Below are positions 19,171 to 30,221 of a stretch of DNA of 31,038 bases, piece by piece (positions within the stretch are counted from its first letter, which is position 1; each line of letters opens with the position of its first letter). A program made the position numbers and the translations under genes. Origin of the DNA: Sphaeroforma sirkka (taxonomy: Eukaryota > Opisthokonta > Ichthyosporea > Ichthyophonida). The stretch is from assembly GCA_001586965.3 (NCBI GenBank), contig LUCW03001574.1, positions 1-31,038 on the forward strand, written 5' to 3'. The notes beneath the pieces were generated by a model. The model worked only from the letters and a program-made list of their open reading frames with translations, had not been told where the DNA came from and did not search any database.

Positions 19171-20885
19171 GTTAAAGTGCTCGACCAGGGTCCAACTCAT
19201 CCTTCCATATAGGCAGAGCCCAGGCAATAATGTTCTGCCCATATGTAGCCGTGGATAGGATGAATGTTCTGAACATCACCAGTCGGTTGCGGGGGTGTCG
19301 CCAGCTGAAGCCATGGAAGCCATAAGCGCGGAAAGAGGCGATACCCAGTGACAATGCTGCAACCAGGGATTCCATATGTCTGGCGAGGTTGATTCCTGGT
19401 GCTCCGTGAGAGAGTGGGAACCCCAGATATTTGGAGTGTTTCGGTTCGGCATGTGTGGGCACCATCTTCAGGGGGAGGTAACGTGTGTTCCAAGGTGCGT
19501 CTGCAAGCGTCGGCGTGATAAGCTCACCACTTGTACGGAGGGTTGGCGCCGCGTGTCGCAAGCCGGTAGATCGTACTCGGGGGTTAATGACACCCTGTTC
19601 GAGGCCCGATTTGCGTCTCCACGCATCGATGTCATATAAGAAGGGATGGAGCGAAACCGATCGAGGGGCTTGGATCCGTGTGTTATGAACAAGTAGATAA
19701 GAGCGGAGGAGCTTGGGCCGAAATTGTGCTAGCGTGACAGCTAAGGAATCCATGTAGATAATAAAGAGCTGGGGGCCGACGATTGAGCCTTGTAGGATGT
19801 CAGAGACTAGAGCGTGCCGCGGTATGTCACTCGGGTAGGGACCCTCCCAAACAGCGCGCGGAGGCAGTTGATCCAGTTTTCGGGCATTCCAGTGTGGCGC
19901 AGAAGTATCCATAGGCGTGGGAGAGCGACCTTGTCGTATGCCTTGGTCATGTCCAGACAGACGTCGTTCTACTCCTCTTCTGACTGTGTCTCAGATTCCA
20001 TGGCGGCAAGTGCTTGGTTATGACAGGAGTACCGTGATTTGAAGCCAGCTTGGGTAGTATGGGTAGCAGAGCCGGGATGGCTCGTAATCAGATTAAGAAA
20101 GCACTTTTCAAAGATGCGTCTGACTATTTGCGTACGCGTGATGGAGCGGAAGTCGGCAGGGGAGGTGATATCTGTATCGGCTTTCTTTAAATGCGCTGTC
20201 AGGAGGCTGCAGTTCAGGGCTGCAGGGAAGGTGCCCGCCTTCACTAGCTCAGTGAACGCTTTGGCAAGGAGTCTAATCAGTGGGCTATTGGCGTCGGGGA
20301 GTCCTAATGTCCGGCGTTCGGTAGAGCGCTCTACTGCGGCCTTCAGGAGAAGGATGTGGATTCCGTCGGGGCCAGGTCCCTTATTGGGATAGCATAGTAT
20401 TGCCTCCATTACATCGTCGGGGCGTCATCAGGAGACGGTTCGGTATCCGGTGGAACCACGTACGGAGTTTGTAGAGTTGAATAGGGCCTCAAAGTAGCCA
20501 GCGAGGGTAGCGCCTGTATCATCGGTACCCGGTATGCAGGGTTGGCGCGGAGACCGTCGTTGGTACGCAATATCTTTGAACACTTGAGCATTGCTTTGGT
20601 CGGTCAGATGTGGGCAAAACGAGTGGTTTGGCAGCCGCTGAACCCAGGGTCTGTTTAAGTAATAATAGAACCCTCCTCCAAAGATTTGTGGGTTAGTGGC
20701 ATTGCGCCAGATGCGGTCGAGGATCCGTAGCAGCCCTTCCGCTGGTCTATGTAAAGTGAGATACGACCGTAGTAAGTTCTGATGCGCCCGGATTTCGGCT
20801 TGGAATAGTCGCGCGTGGTATTTGTTGTGTAGGTGATTGGGAGGGAGGCATTGGTCAGGAGGCGGTGGCATTGCTGGCATTTGTT
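19170..20885 (-). pseudogene. reverse transcriptase region of LINE1 ORF2
   Basis: RT motifs on the minus strand, in order: NKGPGPDGIH (20350-20382), a PADFRSIT box near 20140, QAGFKSRYSCHNQ near 20020-20052, DMTKAYDKV (motif A aspartate, about 19926-19952), and LQGSIVGPQLF (motif B, about 19763-19795). KYLGFPLSHGA (thumb) follows near 19420. Between motif B and the thumb, where [FY]ADD should lie, the frame reads LLRSYLLVHNTRIQAPRS and no catalytic DD is visible. The frame shifts between the QAGF segment and motif A. LINE RT identity is secure; activity is not expected. Confidence 0.85.
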
Positions 20886-20949
20886 GGGGCCGATGGATTT
20901 GATTCGTGGAAGTATCTGGAGATTGAGTCCAAAATTGTGGTCACCACAG

Positions 20950-21530
20950 ATACCGTAGTCCGTCAGCTTATAAGTTTGAGGGAGGCGGGGTGGTAGGTCG
21001 ATGATACGTATGTTCTGTACCAGTTGAGCCGCCAGCATAGAGGTAGTCCAAGTGCCACGTATTACGCAGAGTAGTCTCAATCGTTTTCATACATAGTCCG
21101 CGATATGTAGATGCGTGGCCATACTTCCGGGTTTTGAAGTTGAAATCTCCCACATGGCATCTAGTTGGAAATTGCCAATCTCGGGGATTCGTATATCGCC
21201 TAACGTCTTCTTCAGTCAATGATTTGAGTGGAAAGTAGAACACGGTCATATGAACGCCAAAGCACACAAAGAACACCGCATACGGGGAGGAGTGTACAAG
21301 TTGAAAAAATTCGATGGGTGGTGTTTGGAAAAGATACCAATACCACAGTGTGAAGGGTGTAAGATATTATGCCGTGTAGTGTGATGTAGTATATGATAGC
21401 GTGTGTTCGAGCGTATATGATTAATAAAATGTAGTGTTATGCCAGGTTTCAACCACACACATAACTTCAACCTGACTTATCGATATAAAGTTCAAACACT
21501 TATCTGTATGTACTGCGTTGTCCATGTTGA
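20950..21530 (-). pseudogene. APE-type endonuclease region of LINE1 ORF2
   Basis: The minus strand shows CVVETW (the E-T-W motif of exonuclease/endonuclease/phosphatase proteins) near 21450-21470, then YAVFFVCFGVHMTVFYFP (strand before the active site) near 21220-21280, and VGDFNFKTRKYG with GDFN at 21139-21150. TWHLDYLYAGG follows near 21030-21070. This enzyme nicks target DNA to prime LINE reverse transcription. The catalytic S-D-H end is not clearly seen, and the stretch is interrupted by stops. Confidence 0.7.
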
Positions 21531-21689
21531 GTCTTGTGGGTTGAAGAGCGTCATCCTCATTGGCCCTAACATTGTTCATCATCGGTCAATACTACTGGGC
21601 TCTCTTCTTTAACGATGTCAGTCATTTCTATATCATTGCCTGTCGTCGAAGAGTCTGTCATGGAAAGCTGAGGCTGCATATTGCTATCC

Positions 21690-22060
21690 ATAGTGTCGGA
21701 TGATTGTGTTGGGAGACCGTTGGTATATGAAGTCGTCCGGGTTTTGCACGCGCTGATTCTTTAGCGTTTGCCGGGATTCGCGGGTTAGAGTGAAGAAGAG
21801 GTGTGCATCATGTTTTGCCTTGGTAAGCCTTTTGGAGACGATCCGCGGTAGATTGGAGGATGTCTGTGTTAGTGGAGTTGACAAGTGGGCTCAGTAGTGC
21901 ATCCATGCTGCGGGCAAGAATATTTGGCGCTCGTTCATATTTGCAGCGGGCCTCCCGCTTGGTGCGGAGATAGTGAATTAAAGCTGCTTTTGTAGCGTCG
22001 GGATGCTGTTGGGAGTGGGGGTTGATGTTGTTATCAAGCTGCCATTTCCACGTAAGTGCT
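21690..22060 (-). pseudogene. LINE1 ORF1-like / 5' region
   Basis: The minus strand encodes HYLRTKREARCKYERAPNIL, ARSMDALLSPLVNSTNTDIL and, after a frame change, AKHDAHLFFTLTRESRQTLK. It is charged and helical, consistent with an ORF1-type protein, but without a recognised RRM or zinc knuckle. About 185 bp of it recur in the small LINE derivative at 30222-30405. Bases 21530-21690 between this and the endonuclease have no clear assignment. Confidence 0.5.
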
Positions 22061-22065
22061 GCATG

Positions 22066-22672
22066 TGTAGAAATACGGCCTCCGGTCAGTCTAAAATATC
22101 AAGATCAATTGAGATAATACATTGGTTTTTTATTTGTATTTTAAATAATTTAGTACAAGCTCTTTTTTTCCAATATTTCCAAAGTGTTTCTAAATTCACT
22201 TTGGTGGCTCCAATAAGCCTGAGTATTTGGTATGACTCATCTACTTGGACCTATTTTGAGACATTAGTAGATGTAGGATATTATAAACTAAATTTTATAA
22301 TCTCCGAACTACTACTTATAGATTTTGGTCCTCCCGCCAATCTCCAAAATCCAATAAGTCTTTTTTTTTTTTTTTAACTTTTCTTCAGATGGAACTTTAT
22401 TTATATCAGCTAATGTATTAACGTGACTTACGTTATTATGTTGTCTATTTACAAATTAGGCAAGTGGTCATGAACACTTAGTACTTCTAGTGAAAATTAT
22501 TCAATAAAGAACAGCTAGAGGTACGCCCTGTGTGATCGAGGATATTTAGGCTCTTAACAAGAGGCAGTCCTGATCATTCTTACACAAGCTACCACTGCTA
22601 AATCCTAACTGACTAAATTGTATTTTAGTTTATTATAGTTTGAAACCTAGTAATTTTCCATCGAAATTTACA
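22066..22672 (+). repeat. 5' LTR of element C
   Basis: 607 bp, starting TGTAGAAATACGG and ending AAATTTACA. It has a TATA-like TTATTTATAT at 22398-22407 and an AATAAA at 22503-22508, so R and U5 lie in the last third. A long T-run (about 15) occurs near 22360. It matches 28637-29241 and the reverse complement of 2170-2766. Confidence 0.95.
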
Positions 22673-22759
22673 TATTTTTCAGTTATTTAGTAGTTACAGT
22701 AGTGTACTGCTTCTAGACTGTCTGACATCGATTTACTATCCAGCAAATACTATGGCTAA

Positions 22760-23155
22760 GGGGTACTTGTAAAGGCAAGGGAGCCGCTAGCTCTAAGCCT
22801 GCTAAGCCTGCCGAGGTTCCTGAGGTCCCTGTGGAAACACCTAGCCTGTCTGGAGTTGAGCCTGCCGAGGAAACTGTTGGGGAAGCCAATTCTGAGGTTG
22901 GTACAGAGGATTATTCTGAGGATGACTCGTCGGATCCTAAAACCTTAGAAGAAGAGGTATCTACTACCGCGGAAAGGCTCGCCAGCGTCCGGGTATCACC
23001 TAGGAGTGAAGCTCAGGATCCCAGCTTGCCCCCTGACTACGTGCCGTCAAATATTGGGGATAAACGTCGAAAGGCTGGAAAATTCTGTGGATACGAATGT
23101 CGGGGACATTATAACTCCACATCTAAAGGACACTCCAGCACAAATCCGGAGTGAA
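22760..23155 (+). pseudogene. gag N-terminal region of element C (fossil)
   Basis: Pro/Glu/Ser-rich low-complexity sequence (KPAKPAEVPEVPVETPSLSG, then EDYSEDDSSDPKTLEEEVST) in the same place as in A. It is likely disordered. It starts about 90 bp downstream of the 5' LTR, leaving a short leader at 22673-22760 with no TGG-type primer binding site. Confidence 0.55.
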
Positions 23156-23400
23156 AAAGAAGTATTGGGCCTGTCCGAAAATTTCGGTTTCGCCATCGAT
23201 GGAGAAGCCATTCCATTCAGCTCAAATCTTGGGGCCGAAGCTGAGGACGCCATAACTCGACAACGAGTGGTTGGATCCTCTCAATCTCGACGCCAATTGA
23301 ACCGCACTGAAGCGCTCTTGAAGAAACTAGCGGCAGCAGCAGTTGTGGACCCTCTATCGTGTCCCACTTGGCTGATATTCTTCCTATACCGAAGAAGAAG

Positions 23401-23480
23401 AAAAAAAAATTCGAGCCCAGTTTCGAACCCGAGACCTACTGGTTTACCAGCCAGTATGTTTACTACTAAGCCAGTTATCA
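23401..23480 (-). other. tRNA-shaped Pol III-type module antisense to gag of C
   Basis: On the minus strand the A box TGGCTTAGTAG starts at 23473 and the B box GTTCGAAAC at 23428, again exactly 45 nt apart. A hairpin ACTGG...CCAGT takes the anticodon-arm place. T9 (23409-23401) follows the predicted 3' end directly. It is about three-quarters identical to the module at 16954-17035 in A. Acceptor pairing is poor and the anticodon loop appears one base too long. Confidence 0.55.
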
Positions 23481-23499
23481 CTGGCGAGAGAGAAAATAT

Positions 23500-24790
23500 T
23501 TCAAAATTTAATCTCTATAGCTCTGATGCTACCATTGACCATCCTCTTGACAAACCTAACCCTGTCAGAGGATATGATCGTATGGAACTCGATGAGGCTT
23601 ACCATCCTCGTAATATCGAACCTCATTTGCCAACTAACCCTGGCAATCACGATTTTGGCAATCGCTACACCAGTACCTCGTTAGAGAGTTCCCGCTCTAA
23701 TCCTGAGGATGAGGAAGTGAGAACCAGACATACTCGTCTCAGGCTATTACGCTCTGGTATGCAAGTCCTTGAGGACCGTCTATTGAATGACTCTGACCTT
23801 GACGATAGGAAAGTGGATAACATTCGCTATCTAATCGATAACAAGAGAAAGGAAATAGACACCATCTTGGCACTAACAGCCCGTAGCACTGAGCATGAGC
23901 CTCGTGAACACTTAGAACCAAGCTTTATAAAGCAGCTAGGTAGCGCGAAGGTTGAGGTTGATTTCTCTACTAATGAGAGAACAGTGGAGACACTGAAGGC
24001 CTTTGACCAACTTAAGGAGTCTGCCAGCCTTAAGGATAAGCAGATGATGAATACCATTATTCATTTCTGTGAGTCAGAGGAATGGAAAACTATCTCGAAG
24101 GCCTATGAGACCAACTGGAAAGCCCTACCTTGGCGCCAGTTGCATGAGAATATACTTAACGCGTTCTTTGAAGATGCACGTGACCGTGAACTTCTAGAGT
24201 CTCGCAAGTTCTTTGCGAACGATACCACTATTCGAGGTGCTCTAGCTCATATGACACATATGAATACTCGGATGGGTGGTCGTACCTATACTGGCGAATA
24301 TTTATTAATTTGTCAGATGATGGAGACTCTGGGAGTTAACCTCTTTAAGAAAGTCAATGATGACATCATCGCCTATGGTGATTTGCGATCTATGCCTTGG
24401 TCTGTCTTTGAAAAGATAGTTTACAAGCATACCAATCCCTCTACTAGAGTACTTAGTACCACGAGCTACACCCAGCCCACTAAGCGATACGCAGTAGAGA
24501 CTAATACTGCGCGTAGTACAAGAAACCTCGCACTACTACTGGAGGGGGTACTGGCTCTACTTCTACCGAACCGAAAGGTGAAAGAAGATGAGAGCGCCTT
24601 GCAAGAAGTGTGGTTACAACCTCACAAAACGTAATGGCAAGTGGAATGGTAGACACGACCCTGTTAAGTGTGCACCAGGCAAGCCAGATTTTGGACACTA
24701 TATGAAAGAGTGTGCTATTTGCAAGGGTACTAACGGTTGGCACAAAGAGGATTGCAAGGACTTACCGGACGTCCAAGTTAAGCACTGACA
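23500..24790 (+). pseudogene. gag capsid and nucleocapsid region of element C (fossil)
   Basis: MELDEAYHPRNIEPHLPTNP starts a helical, capsid-like body (LRLLRSGMQVLEDRLLNDSD, LKAFDQLKESASLKDKQMMN, LPWRQLHENILNAFFEDARD, LAHMTHMNTRMGGRTYTGEY). A Cys/His-rich end follows near 24600-24785 with CKKCGYNL, GHYMKECAIC and CKGTNGWHKEDC. The final C-x2-C-x6-H-x3-C spacing departs from the usual CX2CX4HX4C knuckle. Function by analogy: particle shell and RNA binding. Confidence 0.75.
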
Positions 24791-24839
24791 GTACCATATG
24801 TGTGCACTAGAGCAAGATTATGAGAAAATGTTCAATAAA

Positions 24840-25200
24840 ATCTATACCAAAGGAGATGAACGTATCTTTCAAACAGTTTTCGTAAATGGAGAAAAGTTAT
24901 GGCACTATTTGATCCAGGGCTGAAGTCTCTGCTATCTCACGCCGAGTAGTCTACGCTACAGATATGGCTGTCCATAACGAAACAACTGATTTAATCTTGG
25001 GAAATGGCAAAGTTACTACTTGCGAACAAGCCATTGACTATGCACACATAATGCTGTCAGATAGAAGAGAAGTGAAGACTCACCTAATCGTTACAGAGAC
25101 ATGTCTCAGAAATACGATTTAATTATAGGTATGACTGATCGTCTCAGTTTAGGTATAACACTCACTGGTCTGCCTAATGGGCTAGACCCGAATAAAGATC
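24840..25200 (+). pseudogene. protease region of element C (fossil)
   Basis: ALFDPG at about 24905-24919 marks the retropepsin active-site strand, and YDLIIGMTDRLSLG near 25113-25155 is the conserved D-x-I-I-G-M-x-x-L strand just before RT. Position and pattern support protease; similarity elsewhere is low. The homologous part of A is at 15419-15600. Confidence 0.6.
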
Positions 25201-25219
25201 AGTCAGATGATAATATGTT

Positions 25220-26050
25220 AAAGATACCTAAACCTCCGGAAGGTGAAGCAAAGGATATGATTCCGCACTTCACCGATATAATTATGGACTTAATTATACA
25301 AAACAGGAAGATTGCAATAACTGACTGGTGTATGTTTAAGTTCTCTAACGGGTACGTTAAGCTTGACTTAACAAACGTCGACTTCTCTAAGTTAAAGTGT
25401 CCTTCACATAACTACGTGAGTTGGAGACACAAAGACGTTGTCAAAACCCAAATCGAAGATTGGTTAAAACAGGGTCTAATTGAAATCAATTATGATGCAA
25501 CCCCAGTTAACTTAGCTCTCTTAGCGGTCGATCAATATAAATCTGATGGAACGTTTAGTAAAACAAGAGTAGTACTAGACCTGTCGCCAATCAACAAACT
25601 AATTCCGCAACATAGTTTTCCCTTAACAAGATAAGCGAGATACTACGCAAAATGGAGGGTGCGACTATCTTTTCCAAGATAGACTTAAAAGCTGCATTCC
25701 ATCAACTACAGATATATGAGCCTCATAGGAAATACTTTTCCTTTACTTGGCAAGGTAAGAAGTACCAGTTTAAAGGTGCACCTGAAGGCTTACACATGTT
25801 ACCTTCTTTCTTCCAACAAGTTATGATGGAACTATTTGCGGACCTGTCGTATAACGTATCAGTCTATTTAGATGATATAGTTATCTTTACAAAGACAGCA
25901 CATGAACATGCTAAACTCGTTAAAGAAGTCTTAAAGCGACTTAATCATGCTAAACTTAAGATTAACGAAGACAAGTGTTCTTTTGCTAAAGATACCATAC
26001 ACTTACTTGGCTACAAAGCATCTGCAGCAGGGGGTAGAAATTGATCCTGG
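25220..26050 (+). pseudogene. reverse transcriptase region of element C (fossil)
   Basis: Motifs: ATPVNLALLAVDQYKSDGTF, TRVVLDLSPINKLIPQ, IFSKIDLKAAFHQLQI, KYQFKGAPEGLHMLPSFFQQ, and the catalytic YLDDIVIF near 25867-25890, then LKINEDKCSFAKDTIHLLGY. This is a normal gypsy RT. Breaks are present. Confidence 0.88.
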
Positions 26051-26690
26051 CAAGAAACAGTTTCTGTTGGATTTATCAACACCAATTACTGGAAGAGATG
26101 TGAACTCTGTGTGTGGGTTTGTTAACTTCTTCTCGGATTCGGTACCGCATCTTTCTCATTACTTAAAGCCTTTCAGTCACCTACGGCTGCACAAAGGACC
26201 TTTGGGAAAGCTTTGGACTAAAGAATGTGATGATGCATTTAAACTAGTCAAAAGTAAAGTAATGGACGCACCCATCATGCAGTACCCTGTGGATGGTGTC
26301 CCATTCCAAGTAGCAACCGACGCTTCAGATCGAGCGGTAGGTGGAGTTCTTTACCAAACGATAAATGGTAAACCGCGCTACATACAATTCTTTTTAGCAA
26401 GAGTTATAATAAGAGTCAATGGAATTACCCTACCGTTACACAAGAGCTCCTTGCTATAGTTACTGCGCTAAGACAGTTTAAAGACTACCTTTATGGAAGT
26501 TACTTTACTGTCGCCTGTGATCAAAAGTCTTTAACATACTTAAAAGATATGAACCCTGATTCACAGTTGGTGAGCCGCTGGCATGACATTATTGCCAAGT
26601 TTGCTTTCAATATAACACACATACCAGGAATACATAACCATCTTCCTGACATGCTCTCTCGACTTGTGCCCGACTACCAGAAAACAGTCA
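26050..26690 (+). pseudogene. RNase H region of element C (fossil)
   Basis: Follows the RT connection (VNSVCGFVNFFSDSVPHLSH). The PVDGVPFQVATDASDRAVGG segment near 26288-26345 carries the first aspartate, VACDQKSLTYLKDM near 26510-26550 a later one, and HIPGIHNHLPDMLSRLVPD near 26618-26680 the last. Standard gypsy RNase H order. Confidence 0.8.
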
Positions 26691-26700
26691 TGAGTTATTA

Positions 26701-27126
26701 GCAACCGATTGGATGCTAAATAAGAAATGGTTTAACCTCGCTCAATCACGATGGGGTCCATTTACTGTTGATATGCTCGCCGCAGAACAAAAACAAACAG
26801 GTTTCTGAATATAGGTCGTTGACTCATCCTAAAGGTGATGCATTTCAGCTTGACTTATCAAAGCATAATGCGTGGGCTAACCCACCTTGTCAACTTATCG
26901 CACAGTTGTTAAATTATGTTAATATTACTAAATCTACCATTACGCTGTGTTGTCCCTTACGTAACTCCAACCCATGGATACGTGATTTAATTAATATGAT
27001 TCAAGACGAACCTATTTATGTCGACCGTGAAACCGACACGTTTTTGTATCAGGGATCCTATTCTATTAAGAAGACACCTTGGAAACACACCATTGTTTTG
27101 TCGCATCGGTCCTGCAGGTACTACTA
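26701..27126 (+). pseudogene. Dam/DIRS-like methyltransferase-like domain of element C (fossil)
   Basis: Same block as in A: WMLNKKWFNLAQSRWGPFTV, then KHNAWANPPCQLIAQLLNYV near 26860-26920, CCPLRNSNPWIRDLI, and KKTPWKHTIV near 27070-27095. It lies between RNase H and the integrase zinc module. See 12374-12773 for the clearer version in B. An insert of about 0.3 kb (27130-27460) with charged helical sequence (LAKLEESKEFEQKLKTRTTH) separates it from integrase. Confidence 0.6.
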
Positions 27127-27469
27127 AGTGGAAACCCTCAACCGAATTCTTAGCTAAACTAGAGGAGTCTAAAGAGTTTGAACAAAAGCTCAAGACTCGT
27201 ACAACACATGCACCCAACAAGATTGCAGTCGAGGTAATGCCGATTGAAACGGCATTAGAGCGTAAAAACATGGAACTAGATAAGGCCATGGATCAAAGAC
27301 TCAAAACTCTAAGAGAACCTGAAGCTCGCACTCGACTACTTAAAGCGCTGCTTAAAGAACAGCCAGGGTGTTGCGAAACAACTGAAGAAGATACTTCAAC
27401 AATCCAATGTTGTCAATTATGTATCTCAGGACTCTACCCCTCCTGATACTGAGGCTGCCCTTTCCAACA

Positions 27470-28640
27470 GGGACTATGGTTCATCCAGCCAGCGTTACGC
27501 AGAATCTGACTGACTTAGAGGAGCTCGAAAGTAGAGTTAAAATAATACATAATTTAACGCATCGAGCATATGAGCATATTACTTATAAAATGGCTATTCG
27601 TGCAGGGCTTGATCACCCGGCGCTGAAAGAGACCATACGTGAAGTATACCGACGCTGTACTGATTGTGAAAAGAACCAGATCAAGCGATACGGTTGGGCA
27701 CCCCTAAAAAAGTGTGACAGAAGACCAACCGATGCGCCGAGTCATAGTCGATTTGGTTAAACTCCCGCGATCCAAGCATACTGGCGATGTATATATCTGT
27801 CATTTCTTATGTGTGGCTTCGGGCCATAACTTGCTTTATGCAATACCGAACAAACGTCCACAAACAGTGGCAGAATGAAGCTTTCACGTCTTTAATGACT
27901 TTGGTTTCCCCCGAGTACTATGTTCTGATAACGGTAGTGAGTTTTATACCAACGTAATGGAAGCACTTATACTCGTATCAGGCATGACCCATAGGCGTGG
28001 TGTTCCTTACAAACCTCAAACGCAGGGTGCAAATGAGACACGTCATAGAGAACTTAAGAAACTCTTGCGTACCGCACTAGACGACGTTGAGGATATGTGG
28101 CCTTATCATTTGAAATGGGTTCAGACTCAAATGAAAAACTGCATGAATCCTCAAACTGGAACACTCCCGTTTCACTATTTCTTTGGCCGCTATAGTGAAT
28201 TACAAGCAACGTTTGATAAAACTGCGCCCGAGAAACACGTTACCCCGTGGCTACAAAAGATCGAGCATATGCAGAACGTTGTTTACCCCTGTTTACTGAG
28301 CACAAGAATCGTGTCCCACTTAAAGCGTATGACCGATGGAATAACACTAAGAACATTGTTCAGTTCAAAGTCGGCGATTAAGTTAACATTATAAATCGAA
28401 ACGCCAACGTTACCGAACTCTCTTCTAAGATGATAGGACCTTTTGTTATTTCCTACCATGATGAGAAGAGTGATACTTACGAAGTGAATAACATTGATGG
28501 TACTAGCGCAACCAATCTAGGCACTCACCGTATCCCTACCTCCGAACTCTCATTCGCTCGCTCATTTGATTCTGATATACCAGTTATGGAGTCACAAGTC
28601 AAAGATATAATTGACAAAAAAAGCTACTGGGGGCTATGTA
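27470..28640 (+). pseudogene. integrase region of element C (fossil)
   Basis: The zinc module reads HRAYEHITYKM ... GLDHPALK ... CTDCEKNQIK (27560-27685). The core follows, with an LCSDNGSEF-type second aspartate near 27925-27945 and PQTQGANETRHRELKKLLRT with the catalytic glutamate near 28015-28070. The GPFVISYHDEKSDTYEVNNI module is near 28437-28496. Standard Ty3/gypsy integrase. Breaks are present. Confidence 0.82.
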
Positions 28641-29241
28641 GAAATACGGCCTCCGGTCAGTCTAAAATATCAAGATCAATTGAGATAATACATTGGTTTT
28701 TTTATTTGTATTTTTAAATAATTTAGTACAAGCTCTTTTTTTCCAATATTTCCAAAGTGTTCTAAATTCACTTTGATGGCTCCAATAGCCTGAGTATTTG
28801 GTATGACTCATCTACTTGGACCTATTTGAGACATTAGTAGATGTAGGATATTATAAACTAAATTTTATAATCTCCGAACTACTACTTATAGATTTTGATC
28901 CTCCCGCCAATCTCCAAAATCCAATAAGTCTTTTTTTTTTTTTTTAACTTTTCTTCAGATGGAACTTTATTTATATCAGCTAATGTATTAACGTGACTTA
29001 CGTTATTATGTCTATTTACAAATTAGGCAAGTGGTCATGAACATTTAGTACTTCTAGTGAAAATTATTCAATAAAGAACAGCTAGAGGTACGCCCTGTGT
29101 GATCGAGGATATTTAGGCTCTTAACAAGAGGCAGTCCTGATCATTCTTACACAAGCTACCACTGCTAAATCCTAACTGACTAAATTGTATTTTTAGTTTA
29201 ATATAGTTTGAAACCTAGTAATTTTCCATCGAAATTTTACA
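28637..29241 (+). repeat. 3' LTR of element C
   Basis: 605 bp, starting TGTAGAAATACGG and ending TTTTACA, with AATAAA at 29070-29075. It is preceded by the purine-rich CTACTGGGGGCTA. It pairs with 22066-22672. Confidence 0.95.
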
Positions 29242-29433
29242 CTATCATCTCAAAAGATTCAAGTAAATGAGTCATACCAAATACTCAGGCTATTGGAGCC
29301 ATCAAAGTGAATTTAGAACACTTTGGAAATATTGGAAAAAGGATTTGTATTAAATTATTTCAATACAATTAAAAACCAATGTTATTTCATTTGATCTTGA
29401 TTTTTTAGACTGACCGGAGGCCATATTTCTACA
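29242..29433 (-). repeat. inverted partial LTR of the A/C family
   Basis: Reverse complement of about the first 190 bp of the LTR; on the minus strand it starts TGTAGAAATATGG at 29433. It is more diverged from both C LTRs than they are from each other. Orientation matches element A. It covers the outer part of the LTR while 17774-17847 covers the inner end, so both may come from A's original 5' LTR, separated by LINE1 and C. It could equally be an older solo LTR. Confidence 0.75.
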
Positions 29434-29499
29434 GATCGTACTCCACTTTTGTGGCCTGTTGTATTCCCATGCGACCATTTGCAAACTACCTCGTAGGTT

Positions 29500-30110
29500 G
29501 CCTGGGAATACAACTCAACTCAATGGCCAGCACAAACCCATATCTCACCCGTCTGACGCAACCCGCCTGGTCCCACGACAAACCATCACTGCGCTTATCT
29601 ATGCCTACCTGAAAACTGTATACAAAATCTGAGGCGGGCGTACACTCGACCATGCAGCCCCCCGCCAAAGCTGTGATGACATTAGAAAAAACTCAACGAA
29701 ACGCTGGCCCAACAAAGGAGTTGCGGTAATGGCCCGGCGCGGCAATGATCCGGAGCCAATACTACTATCGACTGGTCATGGTCAAACCGCCAACCTAAAA
29801 TTGGGACAAAATAGACACGACAGCTTCAACCGCTGCTTTGAGGTTTACACAAAGCTGGCTCTGTGCTATGTTTTTAACGAACAATATGTACATGTTCACA
29901 TTGCTCGACAACTGCATCGACGACTGTCTCTGCCCTGTCTGCCTCGGTGGTCACCAAAATTGACCACCAGTTACTTCTTTGCCTGCATTCAACAGTTGAT
30001 CCGACGCATCCTGGTAGGGCCAAAACTGCCTCCAACTGGCCCTGGCCTTATCCAGCAATTACAGGAGCGCCACGACTTCCACGGTATCTGCTGCCCTCCA
30101 TGAACATCTT
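29500..30110 (+). pseudogene. C-terminal ORF2 remnant of LINE2
   Basis: Matches the LINE1 segment at 18480-19070: MARR near 29729, then QQLIRRILVGPKLPPTGPGL near 29990-30050 and QERHDFHG. Cys residues near the LINE1 CPVC motif appear as PCLPRWSP. Frames are interrupted. Function in life: end of the RT protein, possibly nucleic-acid binding. Confidence 0.6.
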
Positions 30111-30221
30111 GTATCTTTTCTCTAGCATGTAGAATAACCCCCATACCCACACTCATCTCTGACGACATCAACAGATGTTTTCTTTATACATACCCTGGCT
30201 AATCACGCTATTAGAAAGTAC

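Larger units (their letters stand above)
17848..22065 (-). mobile_element. LINE1: APE-type non-LTR retrotransposon, nearly full length, decayed
   Basis: Reading right to left: an ORF1-like region, an apurinic-type endonuclease, a reverse transcriptase, a C-terminal region and a ~450-bp 3' tail ending GAAATAAATAATATTATCC with no poly(A). The 3' end joins A's LTR, so it inserted there. The 5' end abuts the 5' LTR of element C. The same family recurs in plus orientation at 29434-31038. Reading frames are broken repeatedly, and the RT lacks a visible [FY]xDD box, so it is inactive. Clade is uncertain: endonuclease plus C-terminal Cys-rich part would fit the Tad/I/L1-type groups. Confidence 0.85.
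22066..29241 (+). mobile_element. Ty3/gypsy element C, same family as A, opposite orientation
   Basis: LTRs at 22066-22672 and 28637-29241 enclose gag, protease, RT, RNase H, methyltransferase-like domain and integrase. The LTRs differ by about four substitutions and several one- or two-base run-length changes, so insertion is recent. The body closely matches element A. It looks structurally near-whole but has roughly ten reading-frame breaks. Flanks GCATG and CTATC show no target duplication. Its left edge touches the 5' end of LINE1 and its right edge an inverted LTR fragment of the same family. Confidence 0.9.

Noticed and set aside
20039-20392. Plus-strand open frame of 117 residues
   Set aside because: Antisense shadow of the LINE1 reverse transcriptase segment with GPGPDGI and QAGF.
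22003-22377. Plus-strand open frame of 124 residues
   Set aside because: It crosses from the LINE1 5' end into the C LTR and ends in a T-run (poly-Phe), so it is chance.
22673-22700. Half-tRNA (initiator Met anticodon) primer binding site after the A/C LTR
   Set aside because: TCAGTTATTTAG only loosely resembles the complement of an initiator tRNA anticodon arm and needs gaps to align.
24840-24920. Riboswitch or frameshift-stimulating structure between gag and protease of C
   Set aside because: No convincing stem or slippery heptamer could be identified by eye.
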